Shown here: in pieces, positions 55,100 through 64,000 of the stretch
How the letters are laid out: each line of letters begins with the position of its first letter
How positions within the stretch are numbered: position 1 is the stretch's first letter
NCBI RefSeq assembly: GCF_021496665.1
Contig: NZ_CP071246.1
Coordinates: forward strand, 2,170,001-2,234,000
Direction: 5' to 3'
Length of the DNA: 64,000 bases
Source: Corynebacterium sp. CNCTC7651
Lineage (GTDB): Bacteria > Actinomycetota > Actinomycetes > Mycobacteriales > Mycobacteriaceae
The notes under the pieces: generated by a model
What the model was told of the DNA's origin: nothing
Seen by the model: the letters and a program-made list of their open reading frames with translations, nothing else
Database searches by the model: none
Translations under genes and position numbers: made by a program

Positions 55100-55678
55100 A
55101 TGGCACCCACCGGTGAGACTCGCCCGGATCCGCTGGTGATTGCGGAGCAGATCCGGCCCGCGATTACCCGCCTGTACGTCAGCTACTTCCGCACCGCGGA
55201 TCACTCCAGCCTCACCGGGCCGCAACTGTCCATCATGCACCGTATTGCGGACCACGGGCCGATGCGCGTGCGCCAGCTCGCCGATGCCGAGGGCGTGCGC
55301 ATGCCCACCGCCTCCAACACCATTAACCAGCTGGAGGAGCGAGGGCTGGTCTACCGCGTCCGCGCCGAGCAGGACCGCCGCGGCGTACTGGTGGAGCTGA
55401 CTGACCTGGGGCGGGAAGAGCTCCAGCGCGTGGGCGGCGAGCGCAACCGCTACGTTGCAGAGATGCTTGCCACGCTTGACGACGAATACTTGCACCAAGT
55501 CGCCCAAGCCGCCGACGCCATCAATGCTCTGGAGGTTGAGGCTGGGGAGGTTGAGGCCGGGGAGGTTGAGGCCGGGGATGCCGAGGCCGGGGAGGTTGAG
55601 GCCGGGGCCGCGGCACCGGAAGACGGGGCTGGTGGCGCGGCACCGGAAGACGGGGCTGGTGGCGAGGCCGCCAAGTAG
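55100..55678 (+). CDS. MarR-family regulator (MalR-like) with repetitive acidic tail
   Basis: 192 residues, ATG at 55100 with AGGAGG before it. Residues 1-145 are a MarR winged helix: LTGPQLSIMHRIADHGPMRV, RMPTASNTINQLEERGL and RAEQDRRGVLVELTDLG. From about residue 146 the protein is made of short repeats (EVEAG five times, then APEDGAGGA twice) encoded by 15- and 27-bp tandem units. The body resembles the corynebacterial MalR type, which acts with stress and wall genes, but the target is not known here. The Usp-like gene follows 60 bp on. Confidence 0.85.
   Translation: MAPTGETRPDPLVIAEQIRPAITRLYVSYFRTADHSSLTGPQLSIMHRIADHGPMRVRQLADAEGVRMPTASNTINQLEERGLVYRVRAEQDRRGVLVELTDLGREELQRVGGERNRYVAEMLATLDDEYLHQVAQAADAINALEVEAGEVEAGEVEAGDAEAGEVEAGAAAPEDGAGGAAPEDGAGGEAAK
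55532..55663. repeat. Tandem repeats in the MarR tail
   Basis: Five 15-bp units (55532-55606, GAGGTTGAGGCCGGG type) and two 27-bp units (55610-55636 and 55637-55663), all in frame. Likely length-variable. Confidence 0.85.
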
Positions 55679-55738
55679 TCTCGGCAGGAATTGCGAAAAT
55701 TGGGTTTCCAAGGTTACATCCGCGTAAACTGACGCGCG

Positions 55739-56710
55739 ATGGGAAACCGCTCCTTTACCACGGATCTTGCAGAGCTGCCGGATAACGGCCAGGCACTGCG
55801 CATTGTCGTTGGTTGGGACGCGATGAGCACCGAGGCCGTGGAATTCGCCGCTTGGCTTGGCCGTTCCCTGCCGGTGAAGGTTCAGGTAGTTTCCGCCGTC
55901 GAGAGCTCTTGGCCCAAGCCCATCAGCGAGAAGAAGTACCGCAAGTGGTTCAAGGAACGCAGCTCCGAATTTGAGGCCCAGGCGAAGAAGGTGCTCAAGG
56001 CGTACGTGCCGCGGCAGCAGTGGGCGAAGGAGGCCTGCCACCTGACCGAACGCACCGACGTGGTGAATTCCCTGTACACCTCCGCCGAGGAACTGTCCGC
56101 GGACATGATTGTGCTGGGCTCGAAGGCGAAGACGGCGAAGAGCCGGTTCCGGCCGTCCTCCATTGCGGATGCGCTGATGCACTCCTCCCCTGTGCCGCTC
56201 GGCCTGGCGCCGAAGGGCGTGCACCTGTCCCGCAAAGGCATCACGCGTGTGACGTACGCGCTGGTGGAATCGTCCAAGTCCGCCACGCCGAAGGGTGAGG
56301 GCCGCTTCTCCGGACTCCCCTATGCTGCCACGCTGGCCTGCGTGCTCGGCGTGCCGCTGCGCATCATTGCCTTCTCCCCCGTCGAGCAGTCCGCCGACTT
56401 TACCGACGAGGCCGCCGAGTGGAACGAAACCACCCTCGGCCTTCTGGACCGCGCCCGCGACCAGGCCTACGGCGTCGCCGCCGCAATCAACCAGGACGCC
56501 GCCGACACCTTCGACGTCCACAGCTTCGTCGCCTCCGGCAAGGGCTGGAAACGCTCCATCGACTCGGTGAAGTGGAAAAAGGGGGACCTGATGTGCATCG
56601 GCTCCCAGCCGTCCGACCAGCTCAAACGCGTGTTCGTCGGCTCCCGTGAGGGCGAGTTCATCCGCTTCGCCCCCGTGCCCGTGATCATCTACCCGCGGGG
56701 CACGAGCTAG
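55739..56710 (+). CDS. Universal stress-like protein (two Usp-type domains)
   Basis: 323 residues. Two Rossmann-like Usp folds: RIVVGWDAMSTEAVEFAAWL at the start and a second domain from about residue 160 (RVTYALVESSKS). The nucleotide-binding loops are degenerate: GSKAKTAKSRFRPSSIAD and GSQPSDQLKRVFVGS differ from the usual Gly-x2-Gly-x9-Gly-Ser/Thr pattern. ATP binding may therefore be lost or altered. Follows the MarR gene and may be under its control. Function unknown. Confidence 0.8.
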   Translation: MGNRSFTTDLAELPDNGQALRIVVGWDAMSTEAVEFAAWLGRSLPVKVQVVSAVESSWPKPISEKKYRKWFKERSSEFEAQAKKVLKAYVPRQQWAKEACHLTERTDVVNSLYTSAEELSADMIVLGSKAKTAKSRFRPSSIADALMHSSPVPLGLAPKGVHLSRKGITRVTYALVESSKSATPKGEGRFSGLPYAATLACVLGVPLRIIAFSPVEQSADFTDEAAEWNETTLGLLDRARDQAYGVAAAINQDAADTFDVHSFVASGKGWKRSIDSVKWKKGDLMCIGSQPSDQLKRVFVGSREGEFIRFAPVPVIIYPRGTS

Positions 56711-56798
56711 GCGGGTTGGGTCTGGGCTGGGCCGGGTCTGGGATTGCCGGGGTCTGCTGGGCTAGGCCCCGGGCCCCGGGCGTGCCGGGCCGGAGCCA

Positions 56799-56863
56799 CC
56801 CGGCACCCCTCCCTGAGTCGCCCGGCACCCCTCCCGGAGTCGCCCGGCACCCCTCCTGGAGCC
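56799..56863. repeat. 22-bp tandem repeat, three copies
   Basis: CCCGGCACCCCTCC followed by a variable 8 bp (ending AGTCG in the first two copies), starting at 56799, 56821 and 56843; the third copy is truncated. Confidence 0.8.
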
Positions 56864-56865
56864 AA

Positions 56866-56945
56866 AGTTCCTCAAGTTCTGCACTCACCTGGGCTGATAG
56901 ACCGGTTCGCGCGCGAGTCGGCAAACTTATGCTCTTCTCAGGTAC
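56866..56945 (-). repeat. Dispersed ~80-nt element, copy B
   Basis: Read on the minus strand it begins CCTGAGAAGAGCATAAGTTT and ends near GAGGAACTTT, aligning along its length with 48277-48358. AAGTT and AACTT pair across it. Confidence 0.65.
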
Positions 56946-57048
56946 GGGTCACCGGCAGCCCAGGCGCCCAGGCCCCCAGGCCCAGGACCCGGACCCCGAG
57001 ACCGGCAGCTCGCAACCCCACCTCCGCAGAGGGCTACAGTTGGGTGCC

Positions 57049-57531
57049 ATGGCCCAGATGCGCGAACACCCGGAAAATGATCTCCACTCCGGCCAGGACA
57101 GGTTCAGCCGCGTGCCGCCGGAGCCGCAATCATTCGACGACCTCGCCGACCAGCCGGATCCCCTCATTACCGCCGAGCGCAACCGCGCCTCCACCCGCAA
57201 CGCGCTGCTCTACGCCGCCGCGACCGTGGGCATCACGCTCGCGTTCGGGCTCGTGCTGGCACTCATCTCCCGCGTCCAGGGCGGCCCGCTTTGCGACGCC
57301 GGACAAGCAACCTGGCTCTGCACCCCCACCTGGCGCACATGGTGGGCAATCCTTACATCCATCCCACCGGTGGCGATGCTGATCGGTTGCGCGGTGATTA
57401 TGGTTCGCAAACTCAACCGCTACGAACGCTGGATGCCCTGGATGGGCGTGTTTTGGCTGCCCATCGTGCCGTTCACGATGGTTTGGCTGATCATTACGGT
57501 GGGAATCCTAGCCCTCGACGCCACCGGGTAG
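57049..57531 (+). CDS. Membrane protein with polar N-terminus, unknown family
   Basis: 160 residues, [20 protein letters not shown] at the start. About 50 polar residues, then three hydrophobic helices ([59 protein letters not shown]) with two Cys in the loop [11 protein letters not shown] that could pair. Resembles small corynebacterial membrane proteins without assigned function. It ends 24 bp inside the convergent trhO gene. Confidence 0.65.
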   Translation: MAQMREHPENDLHSGQDRFSRVPPEPQSFDDLADQPDPLITAERNRASTRNALLYAAATVGITLAFGLVLALISRVQGGPLCDAGQATWLCTPTWRTWWAILTSIPPVAMLIGCAVIMVRKLNRYERWMPWMGVFWLPIVPFTMVWLIITVGILALDATG

Positions 57532-58422
57532 CGGGGCCCTCCCGGCCGCCACGCACTCCCCGCAATACGGGTTCTTTTCCCGGCAGTCCGGGCAGCTCAA
57601 GTACTGGTGGCGGCACTCCGGCTCGTTTGCGCAGTTGTAGAACTGGTTGGTGGCCGCGCCGCAGTGGACGCAGTGGCCCAGCTGCACATAGTTCGGGTCG
57701 TCGGGCGCGCCGAACTCGGTGTGCATGCGGTCGTCGAAGACGTAGAGGGAACCTTCCCACAGCCCGGAGTTTCCGTACTTCTCGCCGTAGCGGACAATGC
57801 CGCCGTCGATTTGGTATACCTCTTCGAACCCGCGGTTCTTCATCAACGGTGTGAGCACTTCGCAGCGGATGCCGCCGGTGCAGTAGGCGATGACGGGCTT
57901 GTCCTTCATCCAGTCATACTTGCCGCTTTCCAGCTCGCGGATGAAGTCGTGCGTCGTCTCCACATCTGGGACTACCGCGTTCTTGAACTTGCCAATCTCC
58001 GCCTCGCGGGCGTTGCGGCCATCGAAAAACACCACGTCCGGGTTCTGCGCCACCAGTTCGTTGACCTGCTCCGGTGTGAGGTGGGTGCCGCCGCCGATCA
58101 CGCCATCTTGATCAACCTTCAGCTCGCCCGGCGCGCCGAACGCTACGATCTCCTCGCGCACCTTGACGCTGAGCTTGGGAAAGTCCGCGGCACTGCCGTC
58201 GGACCACTTGAACTCGATGCCGCGGAAGTACTCCTTGGTCTTCTTCACGTAGGTCTTGCACGCCTGCATGTCCCCGCCCACGGTGCCGTTGATGCCATGC
58301 TCGGAGATGAGGATCCTGCCCGTCAGCCCCAGCCCCTCGCAGAGGTCGCGCTGCCACAGCCGCACGGCCTCAGGGTCCGCGATGGGCTGGAATTTGTAGT
58401 AGAGCAGGATTTTTCCGGTCAT
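57508..58422 (-). CDS. trhO: tRNA uridine(34) hydroxylase TrhO, rhodanese-fold
   Basis: 304 residues. [20 protein letters not shown] at the start, then an acylphosphatase-like domain and a rhodanese domain with the catalytic Cys in [12 protein letters not shown]. The Cys-rich end ([20 protein letters not shown], then [14 protein letters not shown]) may bind zinc. TrhO hydroxylates U34 of certain tRNAs. The ATG at 58422 is chosen; a longer frame to 58722 overlaps the PIG-L gene. Confidence 0.92.
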   Translation of the reverse strand: MTGKILLYYKFQPIADPEAVRLWQRDLCEGLGLTGRILISEHGINGTVGGDMQACKTYVKKTKEYFRGIEFKWSDGSAADFPKLSVKVREEIVAFGAPGELKVDQDGVIGGGTHLTPEQVNELVAQNPDVVFFDGRNAREAEIGKFKNAVVPDVETTHDFIRELESGKYDWMKDKPVIAYCTGGIRCEVLTPLMKNRGFEEVYQIDGGIVRYGEKYGNSGLWEGSLYVFDDRMHTEFGAPDDPNYVQLGHCVHCGAATNQFYNCANEPECRHQYLSCPDCREKNPYCGECVAAGRAPLPGGVEG

Positions 58423-58432
58423 ACCAGGAAGT

Positions 58433-59152
58433 TTAAAGCGGGTATGCCTTGAACAAAATCGCGTGCCCTGTGCCGTCGTCAAGCAGGGAAGCCCCCTGCT
58501 CCGCCATGCCTCCCACCAGCTCGCTGCCGGCGGGGTGGTCCGGGAGGGCGGAGAAGTAGGCCTCGTGCGCGTCGAGGGAAGCCGCGCCCTTCTCCACGTG
58601 GTGCGGCTCCAGCGCCACCGCAACGTCCGGCTCGGCGTGGCCGCTGACCAGCAGCAATCGAGCCTGGTGGCGCTCGCCGGCCTCGGGGAAGACGAACTCG
58701 TTGCCCGCGTCGCGCGCGGCATCCAACGCGGCGAGGCCTGCCACCCGGTGGTCCGCCTGGTTCAGGCCCCACGGCGCGACGATGTCCCAGGACTGGGTCA
58801 CAATCACACTCGGGCGGCGGGAGCGGATGACGGTAGCAATCGCCTCGCGCAGCTCCAGCGAAGACGTCAACGTGCCGTCTGCCTGGCCTGGCAGGTCCAG
58901 AAACTCCAGGTCGCGGGCGTCGACGATGTCGCAGGCGTGGCGCTGCTCCGCCGTGCGGATGCGGGCCGTCTCCCCCGGATCCATGCCGGCAATGCCGTGC
59001 TCTCCGCGCGTGATCAGCAGGTAATCCACGGGGATGCCGGCCTCGGTCCACTTGGCCACCGCGGCGGACGCGCCGTACTCCATGTCGTCCGGGTGGGCGA
59101 CCACCGCGAGGACGCTATCGCCCGCTTCGAGCTCCAACCGCTCCACCGCCAT
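58433..59152 (-). CDS. PIG-L-family deacetylase
   Basis: 239 residues. The zinc site [10 protein letters not shown] near residue 20 and [12 protein letters not shown] near residue 130 are the PIG-L motifs. Family members de-N-acetylate sugars such as GlcNAc-inositol derivatives (MshB/Mca type). Substrate here not assignable. Its start overlaps the stop of the preceding helix-turn-helix gene (TAATG), so they are an operon. Confidence 0.88.
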   Translation of the reverse strand: MAVERLELEAGDSVLAVVAHPDDMEYGASAAVAKWTEAGIPVDYLLITRGEHGIAGMDPGETARIRTAEQRHACDIVDARDLEFLDLPGQADGTLTSSLELREAIATVIRSRRPSVIVTQSWDIVAPWGLNQADHRVAGLAALDAARDAGNEFVFPEAGERHQARLLLVSGHAEPDVAVALEPHHVEKGAASLDAHEAYFSALPDHPAGSELVGGMAEQGASLLDDGTGHAILFKAYPL

Positions 59153-59502
59153 TAGCGCTTCTGTTCCATGCGCTGCTTGTACTCAATCGCGTCGCGCGTG
59201 TACACGCGGCGGTGGGTGCCCACTTTGTGGCCGGTCAGGCGGCCGTCGTCAATAAGCTTCACCACAAACGGGCGCGAGACACCCAGGAACTTCGCTACCT
59301 GCTGGGTTGTCATCTCATCCTCCGGCTCCGGGGAGCGCACGAGGCGGCCTTCCGCAATGTCTTCGAGAATATTGCGGATCCAGATGGCCGTATCTTTGGG
59401 CACGGTCACGTCTGCGCGCGATTCGGCGCGGGCGTTGGCCAGGTTGCCATTCAGTTCGGCGAGAGCTTGCTCAACCGGCGAGAGCGCTGATTTGTTGTCC
59501 AT
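59152..59502 (-). CDS. Excisionase-type (HTH_17) DNA-binding protein
   Basis: 116 residues from the ATG at 59502 (MDNKSALSPVEQALAELNGN). The C-terminal half is a MerR-like excisionase-family helix-turn-helix (MTTQQVAKFLGVSRPFVVKLID then DGRLTGHKVGTHRRVYTRD). It resembles antitoxin-like or regulatory HTH_17 proteins of actinobacteria. No recombinase or phage gene is nearby, so a regulatory role is more likely than excision. Coupled to PIG-L. Confidence 0.75.
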   Translation of the reverse strand: MDNKSALSPVEQALAELNGNLANARAESRADVTVPKDTAIWIRNILEDIAEGRLVRSPEPEDEMTTQQVAKFLGVSRPFVVKLIDDGRLTGHKVGTHRRVYTRDAIEYKQRMEQKR

Positions 59503-59574
59503 GTCGCCCACCCTAGAGGCCAACCGAACCGAGCGCAACAGGTGCATTAAACGAACACTTGGAAAGAGGTCACA

Positions 59575-59832
59575 TTGGACACCGCGGAACACGCGTGGAA
59601 CGCCCGGCGCGTCGAGCTCATGGACGTAGTGGCGGCCCTGCTACCCGCGCTGTTGACGGCAGCCGTGGCACTTGGCGCCGCCAAACTCATCGGCGCATCC
59701 GGCCTGAACATCACCGTCACCGGCCCCGGCTTGGTTGCGGTTGAACTCGCTATGGTCGGTGCAGCCGTCGCGCACATGATCCCGCCGGTCATGCTGGCAT
59801 CCAGCGCGCTGGTCGTGGGGCTTTTTGCTTGA
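59575..59832 (+). CDS. Small hydrophobic membrane protein
   Basis: 85 residues from a TTG start (59575) with AAAGAGG at good spacing. Two to three hydrophobic segments (VVAALLPALLTAAVALGAAK, LVAVELAMVGAAVAHMI, VMLASSALVVGLFA). Divergent from the HTH gene. No family recognised. The TTG start and short length make it tentative. Confidence 0.5.
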   Translation: MDTAEHAWNARRVELMDVVAALLPALLTAAVALGAAKLIGASGLNITVTGPGLVAVELAMVGAAVAHMIPPVMLASSALVVGLFA

Positions 59833-59850
59833 CGACGCCCCCTTTTTCAC

Positions 59851-61344
59851 CTACCGCTTGTGGTACAGCCCCTTCTTCCAGTACTCCGGCTCTGAGGTAA
59901 CCAGGACGCCGAGGGAGCGGAAGATGCCCTCGTCAACAGAGCCGAGGATGGTGGTCACATGCGCGTCGCAGCCGCGGAGGTACTTCAAGTGGTCCAGGGC
60001 CACCTGGGCCTGCGGGTTCACGGACGCGGAGACAGACAGGGCAATCAGCACCTCATCGGTGTGCAGGCGGGGGTTCACGGAGCCCAAGTGGCGCGTCTTC
60101 AAAGACTGGATCGGCTCGATCGAGGCAGGCGAGAGCAGGTGCACCTCATCCTTAATGCCGGCCAGCGCCTTCAGCGCGTTGAGCAGCACCGCGGCGGAAG
60201 GGCCGAGCAGGTCAGAAGTCTTGCCGGTGACAATCTGCCCGCTGGGCAACTCGAGCGCGGCGCCGGGCTTGCCGGTCGCTTCAGCAACCGCCATCGCTGG
60301 TGCCACCACCACGCGATCCGCCGTGGTCACGTTGGCTTTGCGCATGACGTTCATCGCGCGGTCCGACTCGGTGGACGTCTTGTCCATGCGGCGCTCATCC
60401 ACCAGCGCCTTGTAGTAGCGGCGGATGATCTCCTGCTCGGAGGCGTGGCGGCAGGCGGCGTCGTCCGAAATGCAGTAACCCGCCATGTTCACGCCCATGT
60501 CCGTCGGGGACTTGTAGGGCTCCTTGCCGGTGGCCTCCTTCAGCAGGGTGCGCAGCAGCGGGAAGACCTCGATGTCGCGGTTGTAGCTGGTCACCTGCTC
60601 GCCGTACGCGTCCAGGTGGTACTGGTCGATCACGTTCATGTCGTCCAAGTCCACCGTCGCGGCCTCGTAGGCCAGGTTCACCGGGTGGGACAGGGCCAGG
60701 TTCCAGATCGGGAACGTCTCAAACTTGGCGTAACCAGCGGGAATGCCGCGCTTGTTGTCGTGGTACACCTGGCTCAGGCAGGTGGCCAGCTTGCCGGAGC
60801 CTGGGCCCGGCCCCGTCATCACAATCAGATCCCGGCTGGTTGCCACATAATCGTTGCGGCCGAAGCCGTTTTCGCTGACCACGGTGGCCGTGTCGTTGGG
60901 GTAGCCCGGAATCATGTAGTGGCGCGCCACCTTCAGGCCCAGGCGGGTGAGGCGGTCCAGGAACGCGTCCACGTTGGCGTTAGACCCTTCAATCTGGGTG
61001 CACACCACGTTCTCCACCAAAAAGCCGCGGTCCCGGAACACGTCCACCAGCCGCAGCACGTCCTCTTCGTACGTAATGCCCAAGTCCGCGCGCATCTTCT
61101 GTCGCACCACATCGCCCGCGTTGAAGCAGATGATGATCTCGATCTCGTCCTTGATCCGGTCCAGCATGGCGATCTTGTTGTCCGGGGTGAAACCGGGGAG
61201 GACGCGGGATGCGTGGTGATCGTCGAAAAGCTTGCCGCCCATCTCCAGGTACAGCTTGCCGCCGATGTCCCTGCGCCGAGCCGTGATGTGCTCGGATTGC
61301 ATCTGGATGTACTTTTCACGGTCAAACCCGATTGTGTACGGCAT
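59851..61344 (-). CDS. DUF1846-family protein
   Basis: 497 residues from the ATG at 61344 ([20 protein letters not shown]). DUF1846 proteins are about 500 residues, widespread in Gram-positives and without an assigned reaction. [18 protein letters not shown] contains a P-loop-like glycine stretch, and [19 protein letters not shown] is characteristic. A longer frame to 61389 overlaps the divergent Nnr gene. Between it and nnr lie only 35 bp. Confidence 0.88.
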   Translation of the reverse strand: MPYTIGFDREKYIQMQSEHITARRRDIGGKLYLEMGGKLFDDHHASRVLPGFTPDNKIAMLDRIKDEIEIIICFNAGDVVRQKMRADLGITYEEDVLRLVDVFRDRGFLVENVVCTQIEGSNANVDAFLDRLTRLGLKVARHYMIPGYPNDTATVVSENGFGRNDYVATSRDLIVMTGPGPGSGKLATCLSQVYHDNKRGIPAGYAKFETFPIWNLALSHPVNLAYEAATVDLDDMNVIDQYHLDAYGEQVTSYNRDIEVFPLLRTLLKEATGKEPYKSPTDMGVNMAGYCISDDAACRHASEQEIIRRYYKALVDERRMDKTSTESDRAMNVMRKANVTTADRVVVAPAMAVAEATGKPGAALELPSGQIVTGKTSDLLGPSAAVLLNALKALAGIKDEVHLLSPASIEPIQSLKTRHLGSVNPRLHTDEVLIALSVSASVNPQAQVALDHLKYLRGCDAHVTTILGSVDEGIFRSLGVLVTSEPEYWKKGLYHKR

Positions 61345-61379
61345 GGCCCACAGTCTAACCCCGCGCCTAGGCTGGCAGC

Positions 61380-63038
61380 ATGTACGCAACCACCTTCACC
61401 GTGGACCAGATCCGCGCCGCGGAGGCCCGCCTTCTCGTCGAGGAAACGGAGCCTGACCAGCTCATGCGCCACGCCGCGCACAGCGTGTACACGGTCGCGG
61501 AGGCCATGCTTTCGTGGCCCGCGCGCGGCACATACCGCTCCGTCGACGCGGAGCCCAAACGCACCTTTATTCTTGCGGGCCCGGGCGGCAACGGCGGCGA
61601 CGCGCTCTACGCCGGCGCGGAACTCGCCCTGGCCGGCCACCCGGTGGACGCGTTCCTCACCGCGGGCACGGCGCACGAGCGGGCACTCACCGCCTTCACC
61701 AACGCGGGCGGCAAGGTGTTGGACGCACTGCCGGAGGCAGGCTGGCGGTTCAACGACGAATACCGGCTGGCCGTCGACGGCATCACCGGCATCGGCGGCA
61801 CTGCGGGCCTGCGCGAGGAGCTTCGCGGCGCAGTGGAGCTTTTGGACCAGGCGCACCCGTGGGTGCTGGCGGTGGACCTGCCCTCCGGCATCGAGGCAGA
61901 CACGGGCCAGGGCGGCGCCCTGCACGTCACCGCGGACGTGACTGTGACATTCGGCGGCTGGCGCCGCGCCCACATCCTCAACCCGGCCTGCGGCGTGCAG
62001 CTCCTGGCGGGCCTCGAACTGCCGCACATGAACATCAATGAGGCGCTGGTGGACACGCTTCCGGAATGGGCGGACGACGGTCCTCCCCTGCTCAGCGCCA
62101 GCCGCGCCGTGGTGCCGGACCCGCCCGCGGGCGCCTGGCCGGAGGACTTGACCACCATGTACCCCGCCTCCGGCGCAGACATCGAGCCGGGCCCGGCCGA
62201 CGACAAATTCTCCGGCGGCGTGGTGGGCATTTGCGCTGGAAGCGAGGACTACCCCGGCGCGGCGATCCTGTGCACCACCGCCGCCGTCAACGCCACGCCG
62301 GCCATGGTGCGCTACGCGGGGCCGCAGGCGCTTGAGGTGGTGCGGGCGGTTCCGGAGAGCGTCGTCAAGCAAAAGCCCCAGGATGCCGGGCGCGTGCAAG
62401 CGTGGGTGTTGCAAAAGCCCCAGGATGCCGGGCGCGTGCAAGCGTGGGTGTTCGGGCCCGGCGCGGGCACGGATGCGGCTGCGGCGCAGGACTTGCGGTG
62501 GGTGCTGGGGCAGGAGGTGCCCGTGCTTATCGACGCCGACGGGCTGACCCTCCTGGCGCAACATGCCGACCTGCGGGAACTGGTGGCATCGCGGGAGGAG
62601 CAGACAGTGCTCACGCCGCACGACGGCGAGTTTGCGCGCCTGCGGAAGGCCGTGGGCGTGAAGGAGTCGAACCGGTTCGATGAGGTGCGCGCGGTGGCGG
62701 CGGCGCTTGGGTGCACCGTGATCCGCAAGGGCCGGGTGACGCTGGTCGCGCCGGAGGACGCGCCGTTTTGGGTGCTGGGCGTGGACGCTGGGCATTCATG
62801 GGCGGCCACACCTGGCTCGGGCGACGTGCTCTCCGGCCTGGCGGGCGCCTATCTGGCACTGGCCAATGCGCAAGACTGGCCGGTGGAATTCGCCATGACC
62901 GCGGCGGTGTCCGTGCACGCCATGGCGGCGAAGTTGGCGGCGGAAACCCCGTACGGGGACGCGACGGCGCCCGCGAGCCGGATCGCGGAGTGCATCCGCC
63001 CGGCGACCGCACGGCTGAACCCGCAACGGCCCCAGTAA
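61380..63038 (+). CDS. nnr: Bifunctional NAD(P)H-hydrate repair enzyme Nnr with 14-residue tandem duplication
   Basis: 552 residues. N-terminal epimerase domain (YjeF_N) with [18 protein letters not shown] and [14 protein letters not shown]-terminal ADP-dependent dehydratase with [11 protein letters not shown] and [18 protein letters not shown]. Together they repair hydrated NAD(P)H. Residues 331-344 are repeated exactly as 345-358 ([14 protein letters not shown] then the same ending in F), just before VFGPGAGTD; relatives have one copy. A CGTCGATAAGC copy encodes Leu-Ile-Asp. The gene opens with an ATG; no clear RBS. Confidence 0.93.
   Translation: MYATTFTVDQIRAAEARLLVEETEPDQLMRHAAHSVYTVAEAMLSWPARGTYRSVDAEPKRTFILAGPGGNGGDALYAGAELALAGHPVDAFLTAGTAHERALTAFTNAGGKVLDALPEAGWRFNDEYRLAVDGITGIGGTAGLREELRGAVELLDQAHPWVLAVDLPSGIEADTGQGGALHVTADVTVTFGGWRRAHILNPACGVQLLAGLELPHMNINEALVDTLPEWADDGPPLLSASRAVVPDPPAGAWPEDLTTMYPASGADIEPGPADDKFSGGVVGICAGSEDYPGAAILCTTAAVNATPAMVRYAGPQALEVVRAVPESVVKQKPQDAGRVQAWVLQKPQDAGRVQAWVFGPGAGTDAAAAQDLRWVLGQEVPVLIDADGLTLLAQHADLRELVASREEQTVLTPHDGEFARLRKAVGVKESNRFDEVRAVAAALGCTVIRKGRVTLVAPEDAPFWVLGVDAGHSWAATPGSGDVLSGLAGAYLALANAQDWPVEFAMTAAVSVHAMAAKLAAETPYGDATAPASRIAECIRPATARLNPQRPQ
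62369..62452. repeat. 42-bp exact tandem duplication inside nnr
   Basis: Copies 62369-62410 and 62411-62452 are identical. The length is a multiple of three, so 14 residues are added in frame. Confidence 0.93.
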
Positions 63039-63096
63039 ACTAACGTGCACCTTACTTCTCTTTCTAGACCGTCTTAACCAGGAGCACTTTCCCAGC

Positions 63097-63867
63097 ATGC
63101 GCATCGCAGTACTACTTAAAGAGGTCCCCGATACGTACGGGGAACGTGACCTGGACCTGGAAACGGGCCTGGCCGTGCGGACCGGCGACAACGTCGCGGA
63201 CGAGGTGGGCGAGCGCGCCGTGGAGGCCGCGCTGAAGCTCGCGGAGGCGCACGGCGGCGAGGTGGAGCTGCTTTCCCTCGGCCCGGTGGCCAGCGACGGC
63301 AGCATCCGCAAGGGCATTGCCATGGGCGCGAAGACGGCGCACATGGTGCATGATGACGCGCTGGTGGGCGCCGATTTCGGCCTCACCGCCGAGGTGCTGG
63401 CGGCGCTGGTGCGCCGCGGCGAATACGACCTAGTGGTGGCCGGCAACCTCTCCTCCGACGGGGGTGGCGGCGTGGTGCCCACCATGGTGGCGGAACTGCT
63501 GGGCTGGCCGAACCTGACCAACCTGACCTCGGTGGAGGTGGACGGAGCCGCGATCACGGCGCACCGCGCGAGCGACGGCGTGGACGTGGAGCTGGCTGCT
63601 GAGCTGCCCGCGGTGATCTCGGTGACGGACGCGTTCCCGGACGCCCGCTTCCCCAACTTCAAGGGCCTGATGGCCGCGAAGAAGCAGGAGCTCACTCCCC
63701 TCACCCTGGCTGACCTGGGCATTGACGCGAACGATTTCACTCCGGCGCGGGCCATCGTCCTCGAGGTTGCGAAGCGCCCGCCGCGCGAGGCAGGCACCGT
63801 GATTGACGACGACGGCACAGCCGCCCAGCAGCTCGCCGACTACCTGGCCGAGAAGAACTTCATCTAA
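63097..63867 (+). CDS. etfB: Electron transfer flavoprotein beta subunit
   Basis: 256 residues, MRIAVLLKEVPDTYGERDLD at the start. GNLSSDGGGGVVPTMVAELLG is the nucleotide-binding loop. EtfB pairs with EtfA to carry electrons from acyl-CoA dehydrogenases to the quinone pool. AGGAGCAC precedes the ATG. etfA begins 13 bp downstream. It could serve the acyl-CoA dehydrogenase at 3021. Confidence 0.95.
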   Translation: MRIAVLLKEVPDTYGERDLDLETGLAVRTGDNVADEVGERAVEAALKLAEAHGGEVELLSLGPVASDGSIRKGIAMGAKTAHMVHDDALVGADFGLTAEVLAALVRRGEYDLVVAGNLSSDGGGGVVPTMVAELLGWPNLTNLTSVEVDGAAITAHRASDGVDVELAAELPAVISVTDAFPDARFPNFKGLMAAKKQELTPLTLADLGIDANDFTPARAIVLEVAKRPPREAGTVIDDDGTAAQQLADYLAEKNFI

Positions 63868-63880
63868 ACGGGAGCACACA

Positions 63881-64000
63881 ATGACGAATACCAACGAAGC
63901 AATCCTGGTGGTCATCGACGCTGCCCCCGCGGGCGGCATTGCGGATTCCGCCGCCGAGCTGATCGGCGCCGCCTCCGGCATCGGCGCGCCCGTCGCCCTG
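63881..64000 (+). CDS. etfA: Electron transfer flavoprotein alpha subunit (partial, N-terminus only)
   Basis: The first 40 codons (MTNTNEAILVVIDAAPAGGI) match the start of EtfA and continue past the window end. GGGAGCACAC precedes the ATG. Directly after etfB, the standard operon. Confidence 0.9.
   Translation, partial: MTNTNEAILVVIDAAPAGGIADSAAELIGAASGIGAPVAL

Larger units (their letters stand above)
56711..57048. other. Repeat-rich intergenic region
   Basis: 338 bp without a convincing gene. It holds a G/C-rich tract, the 22-bp triple repeat (56799-56863) and the second copy of the dispersed element (56866-56945). Confidence 0.7.

Noticed and set aside
56799..56863. CRISPR array
   Set aside because: The three 22-bp repeats are directly adjacent with no spacers and no cas genes are present.
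59152..59502. Prophage or integrative element marked by an excisionase
   Set aside because: No integrase, attachment repeat or phage gene lies nearby; the protein is translationally coupled to PIG-L and is more likely a regulator.

Overview
The window is high-GC actinobacterial DNA that fits Corynebacterium. The reasons are the actinobacterial histidine-utilisation (hut) genes, a class E sortase, a DUF5318 protein, a MalR-like MarR regulator, a DUF6474-type coiled-coil protein, an rRNA operon without tRNAs in its spacer, and a PBP1a - GT87 - rpsF - ssb - rplI - dnaB block that matches mycobacterial gene order. No plasmid, prophage, insertion sequence, CRISPR array or tRNA gene was recognised; most of the window is chromosomal core.

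Layout. 1-9.84 kb: histidine catabolism (hutG and the regulator hutR divergent, hutH, then hutU and hutI), with an acyl-CoA dehydrogenase, a class III CoA-transferase and a YjiH-type membrane protein between hutH and hutU. 9.85-10.75 kb: type II toxin-antitoxin pair. 10.7-28.3 kb: housekeeping and envelope genes (DUF5926, GDPD, alpha/beta-hydrolase, MsrA/SodA, MFS, RecB-like nuclease, two-component system, DUF2020 lipoprotein, NUDIX-LOG fusion, sortase, YidC paralogue, TetR, Usp). 28.3-29.3 kb: RluA-type pseudouridine synthase. 29.36-34.7 kb: rRNA operon on the minus strand. 35.3-37.6 kb: YtrA-regulated ABC transporter. 37.7-41.3 kb: NYN nuclease, PspA, thioredoxin-like protein. 41.4-46.2 kb: copper chaperone and ATPase, NiaP-like MFS, YhfC protease. 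46.2-54.6 kb: dnaB, rplI, ssb, rpsF, GT87 and PBP1a, all on minus. 54.6-64 kb: DUF5318, MarR, Usp, TrhO, PIG-L, helix-turn-helix protein, DUF1846, Nnr and etfBA.

Two kinds of irregularity stand out. First, at least five genes carry a single-base frameshift in or beside a short homopolymer, and three conserved genes (thioredoxin-like, dnaB, nnr) carry exact in-frame tandem duplications of 204, 57 and 42 bp. These are either sequencing or assembly faults or very recent mutations. Second, the 11-mer CGTCGATAAGC occurs twelve times exactly, about every 5 kb, in several codon phases, on both strands and once between genes. That looks like DNA-level selection for a genome-wide signal and is the best candidate for something undescribed. 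An ~80-nt dispersed element (48277-48358 and 56866-56945, opposite strands) and a DnaA-box cluster upstream of dnaB are also worth following up.
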